From the NCBI RefSeq assembly GCF_002216775.1, contig NZ_CP022315.1:434001-498000 (forward strand): a stretch of 64,000 bases of DNA. Direction: 5' to 3'. The translations under genes were made by a program, and so were the position numbers. How positions within the stretch are numbered: the stretch's first letter is position 1; each line of letters opens with the position of its first letter. The notes beneath the pieces are model-generated. The model was not told the origin of the DNA. It saw only the letters and a list, made by a program, of their open reading frames with translations, and did no database searches. This stretch comes from Virgibacillus phasianinus. Its GTDB lineage: Bacteria; Bacillota; Bacilli; Bacillales; Amphibacillaceae. Of the stretch, positions 8,870-16,426 are shown piece by piece.

Positions 8870-9247
8870 TTGGCACTAACAAATAGACAGACAACCCTGC
8901 TTGGGTTGCTTAACCAAATGTCACAGAACCTGGCCGCGAATTCCGGTCTAAACACAGATTTTTCGCTTGATTTACCGGGATTAGACGTCGATGTTGATAT
9001 CGATATAGGAGGCGGCAATGGCGGGGGATCTACTCCAACCACACCACCTACTACGCCTACTACACCCACAACGCTAAGGGAAGTTTTAGTAGGCTTAGTC
9101 AATGAACAAGTTCAGGTCACGACTCCCTTTGGTCCAGTTACTGGAACATTGCTAGTCGTAAAAGATGACTATATCGTCATTATCGAGGCTTCTGGAGATC
9201 AAGTCCTAGTTCGCATTGATAAAATCGAACTCGTAAGTGAAATATAA
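8870..9247 (+). CDS. DUF2642-like small spore coat-associated protein, copy 2
   Basis: This 125-residue paralogue of 2046-2423 begins at TTG after GAAAGGATGAATATAG. The domain order is the same: helical head, Asp-rich DVDVDIDIGGG segment, TTPPTTPTTPTT linker, and C-terminal beta domain (VTTPFGPVTGTLL, VLVRIDKIELV). Differences are mostly in the linker. The next gene begins 13 bp after the stop. Confidence 0.6.
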   Translation: MALTNRQTTLLGLLNQMSQNLAANSGLNTDFSLDLPGLDVDVDIDIGGGNGGGSTPTTPPTTPTTPTTLREVLVGLVNEQVQVTTPFGPVTGTLLVVKDDYIVIIEASGDQVLVRIDKIELVSEI

Positions 9248-9260
9248 AGGAGGAATAGTA

Positions 9261-9473
9261 ATGTTTGCAGAAACATTTGCTGCCGAGCTTGCATCACGCA
9301 CTGGCTCAAGCGTTGAGGTGGCTACAGATAGCAATTTAATAGAGGGGATTCTCTCAACTGTAACAGCAGAATTAGTCCTAGTTATTGATGTCAGCAGTGG
9401 CTATGGACAAAACACCAAGCTGTATATTTCAGTGGACGCTATTAACTTTGTTCGTTTCCCTAGAGCAGCATAA
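9261..9473 (+). CDS. Small beta-rich protein paired with the DUF2642-like gene, copy 2
   Basis: The 70-residue protein starts with ATG behind AAAGGAGGAATAGTA. It differs from 2437-2649 at a few positions only (for example Thr for Ile near residue 14 and Arg near the end). No named family is recognised. It is followed by a terminator and then by a convergent glycosyltransferase gene. Confidence 0.6.
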   Translation: MFAETFAAELASRTGSSVEVATDSNLIEGILSTVTAELVLVIDVSSGYGQNTKLYISVDAINFVRFPRAA

Positions 9474-9491
9474 GATTATATTTTGGTCTTT

Positions 9492-9523
9492 AAAATACCC
9501 TGGTTATATAACCGGGGTATTTT
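9492..9523. terminator. Bidirectional terminator after cassette 2
   Basis: AAAATACCC and GGTTATATAACC pair with GGGTATTTT, giving a long stem. It sits between the end of the small gene (9473) and the end of the convergent glycosyltransferase gene (9526). Confidence 0.75.
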
Positions 9524-9525
9524 CT

Positions 9526-10815
9526 TTAGTTTGATTTAAGTATTTTTATAAATTCTTTCCACTTTGCGTCGTTATTTTTTGTGATGCTTTGGCTGTGTTC
9601 CCGAACATTGTAAACAGTAAAATCGTGATAACGAAAGCGGGAGTTTTTTATTAACCGGTTCAACACACTTACATCTTCATATAGCCTCCCATTCTCAAAC
9701 TCAATAACTGGAAAGCCTCCCTCTTTTTTAAAAATTGATGTTCGATATATTCTCGGCCCAAGAGGAAAACGATACGCTAATAAATCCGTTGTGCCGTTGA
9801 CTGCGACTCCTTTGGCAATTCCTTTAAAAAGGACATCGTCGGCTAATTGCTTCCATTTTCTAAGATTCCCATACAACACAGAAATATCCTCGGGCAAATC
9901 TGATAAACAGCCTTTAATGACCGAACAAGCATCAGGGTCAAGCCAATCATCGGCATCTAGCTCCAATATAAACTCAGACTCCACGTGTGGCAATAACTCA
10001 TTTAACGCACTAGCTTTCCCTTGGTTCTCTTTTTTAAATACTTTCACCTGTTTTCTGTTGTCCCATTGTTGAAGTTGTTGATAGGATCTATCCGTTGATC
10101 CATCATCAATGATCAGCACTTGCTCAAATTGTTCATTTTGGAGTAGGCAGGAAACAACAGCGGTCTCTACATAATCCTTCATATTATAAGTTGAAATCAA
10201 AACGGAAATGGACGGATGTTTTGTTTTAGTCTCCGCTAATTGGTATTTTTGGGTAATTTTTTCTTTTTCACTAGTATTTGCAGAACTACTCTTCCATGCC
10301 TGCTTTACGAAGTTATCTTTAATTAGTTGGTGAGAGCTCGCTACATTTCCAAGCCAAGCGGGAAATAGCGCCTCCTTAAACGGAAGTTGCAGATTTGACA
10401 GGAACTTTTCCTTTTTAAGAAGAGGGACGAGGACTAACAATGGTCGATAAATAACAATGTTTCGACTATGGTATGAGGTTGTTAATACTGTTTTTCCTTT
10501 GGGAATCTGCAGGGAGTCGGGCTGTATAGTTTGGGAAAGGTAGTCTGTGTCATGAAGAAATAATACATAAGGAGTGGTTAATTTGTAGATAGTATCGTTC
10601 AATAGATGCCCTGGCCCGTTACCCTCAATAGTTATAAATTTAATTTCAACAAACCACTCGCATTCATCAATCACATTCAAAGGGATTTCTTGTTCATGCA
10701 AAACGACAATTGAGTTTAATCTGGAATTGATTCTTTTTAAAGAGTTTAAGGCTTTATATAATATTGCCTTGTCGGAATAATGAACTAAAATGGCGGTTAT
10801 ATCTTTCAACATCAA
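9526..10815 (-). CDS. Family 2 glycosyltransferase with a degenerate N-terminal domain
   Basis: The protein has 429 residues. The N-terminal 170 residues resemble a glycosyltransferase Rossmann half (ITAILVHYSDKAILYKAL, YVLFLHDTDYL) but lack a clear DxD site. The C-terminal module (about 200-429) is typical, with ISVLISTYNMKDYVETAV, VLIIDDGSTDRS, LELDADDWLDPDA and LYEDVSVLNRL. It is on the minus strand with its own upstream gap, facing the second coat cassette. A role in sugar decoration of spore-surface proteins is inferred from position only. Confidence 0.78.
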   Translation of the reverse strand: MMLKDITAILVHYSDKAILYKALNSLKRINSRLNSIVVLHEQEIPLNVIDECEWFVEIKFITIEGNGPGHLLNDTIYKLTTPYVLFLHDTDYLSQTIQPDSLQIPKGKTVLTTSYHSRNIVIYRPLLVLVPLLKKEKFLSNLQLPFKEALFPAWLGNVASSHQLIKDNFVKQAWKSSSANTSEKEKITQKYQLAETKTKHPSISVLISTYNMKDYVETAVVSCLLQNEQFEQVLIIDDGSTDRSYQQLQQWDNRKQVKVFKKENQGKASALNELLPHVESEFILELDADDWLDPDACSVIKGCLSDLPEDISVLYGNLRKWKQLADDVLFKGIAKGVAVNGTTDLLAYRFPLGPRIYRTSIFKKEGGFPVIEFENGRLYEDVSVLNRLIKNSRFRYHDFTVYNVREHSQSITKNNDAKWKEFIKILKSN

Positions 10816-10923
10816 GCGCCTCGTTTCATTTATAGACTTCCTAACATTTAGGTACTACATAATTATGATTAAATAACGATTTTATACCTCCTTTAAGTAG
10901 TGGTTTATTATCCAAAAATTTTA

Positions 10924-10967
10924 GAAAGTAGCTCCGGATAGATCCATCCAGTTATTCGGCTACTTTC
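10924..10967 (-). terminator. Terminator after glutaminase
   Basis: GAAAGTAGC / GCTACTTTC is followed by TAAAATTTTT on the minus strand. The loop is about 26 bases, so it is modest. Confidence 0.55.
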
Positions 10968-10994
10968 CCATTTAAGTTCAGACGTTTTAGCTGA

Positions 10995-11990
10995 TTAGAA
11001 GATACTCAAATCCCATTGTTTCGCAATATGTCGTAACAACCGGATGCCCGCAATACTATTACCTTTATCATCCAACGCCGGCCCGTAAACTCCGATTCCA
11101 CAACCTTCTAAAAACGGCAGTTCCTCGTCACGCACACGTGCTGGTGCAGCAGCAACTATTCCACCTGAAACACCACTCTTTGCAGGAATACCAACATATG
11201 TTGCAAACTTACCAGAGGCATCATACATCCCGCAAGTTAGCATGAGCGCCTTGGCAATCCTTGCTTCCTGCCTTGGAATGATTTCCTCTTGCGTATCAGG
11301 ATTAATTCCATCATTTGCAATAATCATGCCTATCTTCGCAAGATCATCAACCGTAATTTCAATGGAGCATTGCTTGAAATACGTATCCAACGTTACATCC
11401 AAATCAGATTCAAGAAAGTTTGTTTCCAACAGATAATAGCCAATTGCCTTATTCCGTGTAGATGATTTCTTTTCAGATTGATAAACTTCCCCATTAATCT
11501 TTGGGCGGTAGCCAATCATTTTTTCCAATAAATCCAGAATTGGTCCAAGTTTATCATCAGAGGTTTCACCCTCTAAAATCGATGTAACTGTGATCGCTCC
11601 CGCATTAATTAACGGGTTAAATGGCTTCTTAAGCTGCTTCATTTCCAAATGCATGATTGAATTAAATGCTTCGCCGGCGGGCTCAACATCCACCCTGTCA
11701 AGCATATAGGCAATACCACGTTCCACACAGCCAACGATGAAGCTGATTATTTTCGATATACTTTGCAGAGTAAATGGAATGTCAACGTCCCCGGAACGTA
11801 TCACCATGCCATTTCTCCCTAAAATTGTTATACCTAAATGATCCCGATTCGCTTCCGCTAAAACCGGAATATATGAGGCCACTTTACCGTCACTAGTGTG
11901 TTTTCGATAGAAAGAAACCCAATCGTCTACATAATTTTGCAGCCATTCCTGACTTAATTCCGTATTCCAGTTAGCAGCACCTTGAACCAT
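10995..11990 (-). CDS. glsA: Glutaminase
   Basis: This 331-residue serine-dependent glutaminase hydrolyses glutamine to glutamate and ammonia. The beta-lactamase-like fold shows the catalytic Ser-Lys pair in FTLQSISK, NPLINAGAI, and the glycine-rich GIPAKSGVSGGIVA loop near the C-terminus. Length suits bacterial GlsA. ATG at 11990 follows AGAGGTGATACGT; a GTG nine bases earlier would sit inside that site. It stands alone between terminators. In a halotolerant species glutamate supply may matter for osmotic balance, but that is only a guess. Confidence 0.92.
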   Translation of the reverse strand: MVQGAANWNTELSQEWLQNYVDDWVSFYRKHTSDGKVASYIPVLAEANRDHLGITILGRNGMVIRSGDVDIPFTLQSISKIISFIVGCVERGIAYMLDRVDVEPAGEAFNSIMHLEMKQLKKPFNPLINAGAITVTSILEGETSDDKLGPILDLLEKMIGYRPKINGEVYQSEKKSSTRNKAIGYYLLETNFLESDLDVTLDTYFKQCSIEITVDDLAKIGMIIANDGINPDTQEEIIPRQEARIAKALMLTCGMYDASGKFATYVGIPAKSGVSGGIVAAAPARVRDEELPFLEGCGIGVYGPALDDKGNSIAGIRLLRHIAKQWDLSIF

Positions 11991-12197
11991 ACGTATCACC
12001 TCTTATTTATTATTATATTTAGGATTACCATATACTTTCAGAATATCATTTACTAAACGGCTCTTTTTATATTAGGAGTCTAATTGAAAAAAGGCAACCA
12101 TAAGCATTTTATTTATCCGAATTACCTTATCTCGAATATTTACCACATAAAAAAGTTTGTAAACAACTAGCGCTTATAAAATACGACGATAAAAATA

Positions 12198-12225
12198 CCC
12201 CATCAATCGTTAATGATTAATGGGG
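12198..12225 (-). terminator. Terminator after the cupredoxin lipoprotein
   Basis: CCCCATCAATC / GATTAATGGGG with a T-rich tail on the minus strand, 17 bp past the stop. Confidence 0.75.
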
Positions 12226-12241
12226 CACAAAACGTATATCA

Positions 12242-12658
12242 TTACTTCACAACTAATGTGGACATCATATCACTATGCCCTTCACCACATGGCACACTGC
12301 AGTGAATCATATATTCACCAGGCTCATCAATAGTAAAAGTTGCCTTCCCTTCACCTTCAATATTTACATCTGTTCCTTGAATTTGAAGACCATGTTTCCC
12401 TTCTTTACTTGTAAGCGACACGGTAACTTCTTTGCCAGCTGGAACTGAATATTCCTCTTTGTTGAATTGAAAATTTGTTGCGGTTATGTCCAAGTTGGTC
12501 TTCGCTGCTGAATCGCCTGAACTGTCTGCAGATTGTTCCGTTTTATCTCCCGAATCTCCATTACCAGAATCATTTGATGATTCTTCGTTACTGCTTCCAC
12601 ATGCTGCCAAAATTAAAATTAAGCTTAACAATAGTGCTGTTACAAGCGCTTTTTTCAT
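12242..12658 (-). CDS. CuA-type cupredoxin lipoprotein
   Basis: The protein has 138 residues. A lipoprotein signal (LILAACGSS, Cys about residue 20) is followed by a Ser/Asp/Gly-rich linker and a cupredoxin domain from about residue 53. The end carries HCSVPCGEGHSDM, which has the C-x3-C-x3-H-x2-M spacing of the CuA copper site in cytochrome c oxidase subunit II; KHGLQ supplies the other His. It has no transmembrane helices, so it is not a subunit II proper. It is likely a membrane-tethered electron carrier or copper-handling protein outside the cell. GGAGGGTGTC precedes the ATG. No oxidase gene is nearby. Confidence 0.82.
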   Translation of the reverse strand: MKKALVTALLLSLILILAACGSSNEESSNDSGNGDSGDKTEQSADSSGDSAAKTNLDITATNFQFNKEEYSVPAGKEVTVSLTSKEGKHGLQIQGTDVNIEGEGKATFTIDEPGEYMIHCSVPCGEGHSDMMSTLVVK

Positions 12659-12750
12659 ATGACACCCTCCTCTAAAATGTATATCCTACAGTAAAATATT
12701 TCCTTTACCAAAAGATGTAAAACGTTTTTAGAGGGAATGTCAAAAATATG

Positions 12751-13470
12751 TCACAGCATTTTTTGCAGGGACTTTTCAATAGCCGACTGTAGTTGTTCAG
12801 CCAATTCACTGTGCTTCTTTTCTTGATACACTTCCGGATAAATTGGATCCAGAATTTCCATCGTAATCGTAGACCCTTTCACGCGGCCGTTACCCTCTTC
12901 CAGCATCTGGTAGGTTCCATTAATCGCAATTGGCACAATCGGAACATTAGCCTTGGTTGCCAAACGCAGACTCCCTGATTTAAAGGTATTTAAATTACTT
13001 TTGCGGCTTCTTGTACCTTCAGGAAAAACAACAAGGGAATGCCCGTTCTTTAAATTTTTGATTCCTTGATTAATTGCACGAACAGATTGTCTTCGATCAG
13101 AGCGATCAATGAATACGCCATGCATTAGTTCCATCCATGTACTTATAATAGGAACTTTTTCTATTTCCTTTTTTGCAATAAAGCCGAGTGGTTTTCCTGT
13201 GTAACCAATAAGTGCCAGAATATCAAATAACCCCTGATGATTGGCCACAAAAAGAACCGACTCATCCGGCAGCTTTTCCCGTCCCGATACATGAACATCT
13301 GTCCCGGTAAGTTTTATTACCCTCGTGGAAACCAGCTTTGGTGCTTCAAATAAAGCCTTTTCCGCTTCCTTGGTGTTCTTTTTAAATAACTTTTTTCCTT
13401 TATGTATTTTCAAACCACATTGTAAAACAATCAGAATTGCCCAAAAGTAAATCCACACACTTCGTATCAT
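12751..13470 (-). CDS. plsC: 1-acyl-sn-glycerol-3-phosphate acyltransferase
   Basis: This 239-residue membrane enzyme acylates lysophosphatidate to phosphatidate in phospholipid synthesis. One N-terminal membrane segment (WIYFWAILIVLQ) is followed by the acyltransferase signature NHQGLFD (the H-x4-D motif appears as NHQGLFD) near residue 80 and FPEGTRSR near 155. The ATG at 13470 follows AGAGGTGATTAT; an upstream extension to 13536 has no ribosome binding site. It is between the CAP-domain gene and the lipoprotein gene, each with its own signals. Confidence 0.88.
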   Translation of the reverse strand: MIRSVWIYFWAILIVLQCGLKIHKGKKLFKKNTKEAEKALFEAPKLVSTRVIKLTGTDVHVSGREKLPDESVLFVANHQGLFDILALIGYTGKPLGFIAKKEIEKVPIISTWMELMHGVFIDRSDRRQSVRAINQGIKNLKNGHSLVVFPEGTRSRKSNLNTFKSGSLRLATKANVPIVPIAINGTYQMLEEGNGRVKGSTITMEILDPIYPEVYQEKKHSELAEQLQSAIEKSLQKML

Positions 13471-13518
13471 ATAATCACCTCTGTAACCATTATACGATGA
13501 TTTCATATTTTTTGTACA

Positions 13519-13551
13519 AAAAAAAGAGATTAGCAAGCGCTAATCTCTTTG
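13519..13551 (-). terminator. Terminator after the CAP-domain gene
   Basis: AAAGAGATTAGC / GCTAATCTCTTT with a 4-base-type loop and a long T run on the minus strand, just past the stop at 13562. Confidence 0.85.
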
Positions 13552-13561
13552 TCTATTATTC

Positions 13562-14404
13562 TTATTTTCCGATGAATTCCTGTGTCCAGTAGTTACCATC
13601 TGCAACATACCCCACACCAATATGAGTGTAGTCAGGATTAAGGATATTCTCGCGGTGTCCCTGACTGTTCATCCAGCCATTTACTACTTCTTCCGGTGTA
13701 CGTTGACCTCTTGCAATGTTTTCACCAGCGCTCTGGTAAGTAATACCATATGATTCCATCATATCAAATGGAGAACCATAGTTTGGGCTTGTATGCGAGA
13801 AGTAGCCATTTGTTGACATGTCTTGTGACTTATCACGAGCCATTTTACTTAATTCAACATCAATTTTCAATGGTTCCAAACCACGTTCCTCACGTTCATT
13901 ATTTGTCAATTCTACCACTTGCTGTTCGAATTCATTTAATTGGTCGGACTGAGCCTGAGTTTGTTCCTCAGCCTGTGGTTGTTGCTGGGCCGGCTGCTGC
14001 TGTTGTGCAGGTGCTTCAGCCTTTGCTGGTGCTTCTTCTTTTTGTTCTGCTTGTTTAGGAGCTTCTTGCTGTTGTTTTGGCTGTTCTTTCGTTTGCTCCT
14101 GAGACTGTTCTTGAACTTGTTCTTGTTTCTCATTATTCTTCTGTGGTTCTGCCTGTTTATTATTCTGAGTTTGGTTATTCGAATTCACTTGGTAGTTTGC
14201 AAAACAATTTTGCAATAATTTATTAAAATTACCATCTAAATTAGAAAAACCCTCCCCATTAATAGAATAATAAACTTTATAAAATTGTTGCTGCTGGGTT
14301 TGATTCTGATCTGAAGTTTCTGCAGCATCAACTGTATTTGTAAAAGCACCACCAAGAAGCAATGCTGTAGACATTGTTGTTACAATACCTAATTTCTTGA
14401 ACAT
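13562..14404 (-). CDS. Secreted CAP/SCP-domain protein (YkwD-like)
   Basis: The protein has 280 residues. Residues 1-28 are a signal peptide ending VDAAE. A low-complexity Gln/Glu/Lys/Pro/Ala linker covers about residues 70-160. The C-terminal CAP domain (about 165-280) has ELTNNEREERGLEPL, YFSHTSPNYGSPFD, SAGENIARG, WMNSQGHRENIL and IGVGY, the usual CAP motifs including His in SH and HRENIL. ATG at 14404 follows AAAGGAGATG; a 16-codon upstream extension lacks a site. Relatives include B. subtilis YkwD and spore-associated proteins. Function is unknown beyond an extracytoplasmic location. Confidence 0.85.
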   Translation of the reverse strand: MFKKLGIVTTMSTALLLGGAFTNTVDAAETSDQNQTQQQQFYKVYYSINGEGFSNLDGNFNKLLQNCFANYQVNSNNQTQNNKQAEPQKNNEKQEQVQEQSQEQTKEQPKQQQEAPKQAEQKEEAPAKAEAPAQQQQPAQQQPQAEEQTQAQSDQLNEFEQQVVELTNNEREERGLEPLKIDVELSKMARDKSQDMSTNGYFSHTSPNYGSPFDMMESYGITYQSAGENIARGQRTPEEVVNGWMNSQGHRENILNPDYTHIGVGYVADGNYWTQEFIGK

Positions 14405-14793
14405 ATTTGTTACATCTCCTTTGTGTCGTGTTTTGTCTTGCAAAATTATCATAGCACGGGTTTTCTTGTAATATATTTGGCAAGCCCTTCCATGATAGAT
14501 TCAGAACCAGCTATTTTTGGGTAAAACCTATTAAGCAAAGGGTTTTAAATAGAAATAACTTATCCTTTTTTGGAAGATGTTCATTTTAGTGGAATAATCT
14601 ACTAAAAAATCAGTCTTGACACACTTTACTTTTCTGAAAAATATTACAAAACGTGACTATTTGTAACAAAAATGATAAATATCGCGATTAATAGATTAGA
14701 AGGAACAAACATCACCTAGGAAACCTTCTAGATCAATGGTTTTAGTTCTTTTCACACCTAGTATTATTACTTTAACCAATATTTGTAAGGTAC
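14405..14793. other. Divergent intergenic region without a gene
   Basis: It separates the CAP-domain gene (minus) from mreBH (plus). TTGACA occurs at about 14615 but I see no well-spaced -10. An AGAAGG / CCTTCT inverted repeat is near 14698-14730. I found no open frame with a ribosome binding site. Confidence 0.4.
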
Positions 14794-14822
14794 TTACCTA
14801 CCCCCATAAATCATGTTATAGT
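14794..14822 (+). promoter_or_regulatory. Candidate promoter of mreBH
   Basis: TTACCT (14794-14799), 17 bases, then TATAGT (14817-14822) fits a sigma-A promoter. ACCCCC at 14800-14805 also matches the -35 of sigma-I promoters, which control mreBH in B. subtilis, but the sigma-I -10 CGAA is not seen at the right distance. Confidence 0.5.
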
Positions 14823-14867
14823 ATAGAAATGCTATAATTGAAAACTGTCATCATTGGAGGAGCTAAT

Positions 14868-15874
14868 ATGTTATCTAATGCAGAAATTGGTATTGACCTA
14901 GGTACTGCTAATATACTTATTTATTCGAAAACTAAAGGTATTGTTTTAAATGAGCCATCTGTTGTGGCTATCGATATTAATACAAAAAACGTTGTTGCCG
15001 TTGGATCTGAAGCCAAGGAAATGGTTGGTAAAACACCACAAAATATTGTGCCTATCCGCCCGTTGAAGGATGGGGTAATTGCTGATTACGATGTCACTGC
15101 ACAAATGCTGAAAGAATTTTTGAAAAAGGTCAGCAAAAAAATGGGACTTTCCATGCGAAAACCAACAGTTGTTGTGTGTACACCTTCAGGAAGTACTTCC
15201 GTTGAAAGAAGGGCTATTCATAATGCGGTAACAAGCTACGGTGCAAAACATGTTCATTTAATAGAGGAACCTGTTGCTGCAGCAATCGGAGCAGACTTAC
15301 CGGTTGACGAACCAATTGCGAACGTAGTCGTCGATATCGGGGCGGTACCTCTGAAGTCGGAATCATTTCATTTGGTGGTGTTGTTTCCTGCAATTCCGTA
15401 CGCACCGGCGGAGACAAAATGGACGAAGAAATTATTCAATATATTCGTAAACACTACAACATTTTAATTGGTGAACGGACTGCAGAGAACATTAAAATTG
15501 AAATTGGTTATGCGCACCCGGACCATAAGGAAGATAACATGGAAGTACGCGGCCGAGACATGGTTACAGGTCTGCCTAAAACGATAACAGTGTCATCAAC
15601 TGAAATCCATTCTGCCTTAAAAGAATCACTTGAACGGATATTAGAAGCGATTCGTGCAACATTAGAAAACTGTCCTCCAGAGCTTAGTGGTGACATTGTT
15701 GATCGTGGAATTGTTCTAACCGGAGGCGGATCATTATTAAATGGAATGAAAGACTGGTTAGCAAAAGAAATTATCGTACCTGTTCATATTGCACCAAACC
15801 CACTTGAATCCGTAGCAATCGGAACAGGCCGAGCACTAAAAATGATATCCAAACTCCAAAAAGCCGCTAAGTAG
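14868..15874 (+). pseudogene. mreBH: mreBH, interrupted by a one-base frameshift
   Basis: This encodes an MreB-family actin-like protein that guides cell-wall synthesis. The reading frame from ATG 14868 (after GGAGGAGCTAAT) gives [26 protein letters not shown] and [16 protein letters not shown], then NVVVDIG and goes out of frame. At 15339-15342 the DNA has GGGG where GGGGG would give [15 protein letters not shown]. Reading on in the shifted frame gives [20 protein letters not shown] to [10 protein letters not shown] and the natural stop. With one G restored the protein is 335 residues, the length of B. subtilis MreBH, which it resembles more than MreB or Mbl. Every downstream motif is intact, so a sequencing error is as likely as a real mutation. 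Confidence 0.88.
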
Positions 15875-15877
15875 GAA

Positions 15878-16000
15878 GAAAAGCGAAGGCGACTGCTTAG
15901 AAGCGGACGCATAAGCAAGGAACCGTAGAACGCATGGTTTTGGCGTTCGAAGTGTTCATTGCTTATGACGGCAGCTTCTAGGAGCCGCAGCTGGACAATC
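15878..16000. repeat. Hairpin repeat family, tandem copy B
   Basis: The unit starts GAAAAGCGAAGG three bases past the mreBH stop. It can fold with three nested stems: AGAAGC (15899-15904) with GCTTCT (15974-15979); CATAAGCAA (15910-15918) with TTGCTTATG (15959-15967); GAACGC (15928-15933) with GCGTTC (15943-15948). Unit length is about 124 bp and it ends CAGCTGGACAATC. Confidence 0.85.
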
Positions 16001-16149
16001 GAAAAGCGGAGTGGGCTTGTCCAGCGACGACAAGCATAGTCAAGAGACCGTAGAGCACATGGGTTTCGTGCTCGGAGTGTCTATTGACTATGTCTCGAGT
16101 CGCTAGCTCACGCAGCTGGACAATCGAAAAGCGAAGGCGACTGCTTAGC
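16001..16149. repeat. Hairpin repeat family, tandem copy C plus start of a third unit
   Basis: Copy C keeps the same three stems with different, matching bases: AGCGAC (16023-16028) with GTCGCT (16099-16104); CATAGTCAA (16035-16043) with TTGACTATG (16084-16092); GAGCAC (16053-16058) with GTGCTC (16068-16073). It ends CAGCTGGACAATC, after which GAAAAGCGAAGGCGACTGC begins a third unit that is cut off at about 16149. Confidence 0.85.
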
Positions 16150-16158
16150 GTACAAATG

Positions 16159-16188
16159 CAGGATCAAAAAATTTGATCCTGTTTTTTT
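16159..16188 (+). terminator. Terminator after mreBH and its repeats
   Basis: CAGGATCAAA / TTTGATCCTG with a 3-base loop and seven T. Confidence 0.9.
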
Positions 16189-16198
16189 GCGAAAAACG

Positions 16199-16227
16199 TT
16201 TACATATAATTCTGAATATAATAGAAT
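16199..16227 (+). promoter_or_regulatory. Candidate promoter of the CoA-transferase operon
   Basis: TTTACA (16199-16204), 17 bases, TAGAAT (16222-16227). The palindrome AAACGTTT overlaps the -35 (16194-16201) and recurs at 16260-16267 downstream of the start; the pair could be an operator. Confidence 0.55.
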
Positions 16228-16317
16228 AGAAGATAGTAAGAATCATGTTAAAAACGCACAAACGTTTATGTCACATGATCGGTTATCATTATTCTTAACT
16301 GTCTAGTCTGTTTACAT

Positions 16318-16405
16318 GCCAATTCCAGGCAGGTTCCAGCAGATCATGAGCCAGTTCAAGTTGACTTACAGCAAGACTGTGGTCAGTTTTGAATTGGCTT
16401 TTTTT
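16318..16405 (+). promoter_or_regulatory. Terminator-like leader structure before the CoA-transferase gene
   Basis: AGCCAGTTCAA (16349-16359) pairs with TTGAATTGGCT (16389-16399), with one G-U pair, followed by seven T, only 22 bp before the start codon. GCCAATTC (16318-16325) is a second, competing partner for GAATTGGC. Since a promoter lies upstream at 16199 and the mreBH terminator is already at 16159, this looks like an attenuator in the leader. No known riboswitch or T-box core is visible. Confidence 0.5.
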
Positions 16406-16426
16406 AATGGAAAGGAGTGAGTTAAT

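Noticed and set aside
13936-14218. Open frames rich in Leu/Phe or Lys/Asn opposite or inside the CAP-domain gene
   Set aside because: They come from the Gln-rich linker read in other frames.
15878-16149. The tandem repeat as a CRISPR array
   Set aside because: There are only two full units of about 124 bp, adjacent without spacers, and each unit is a large hairpin.
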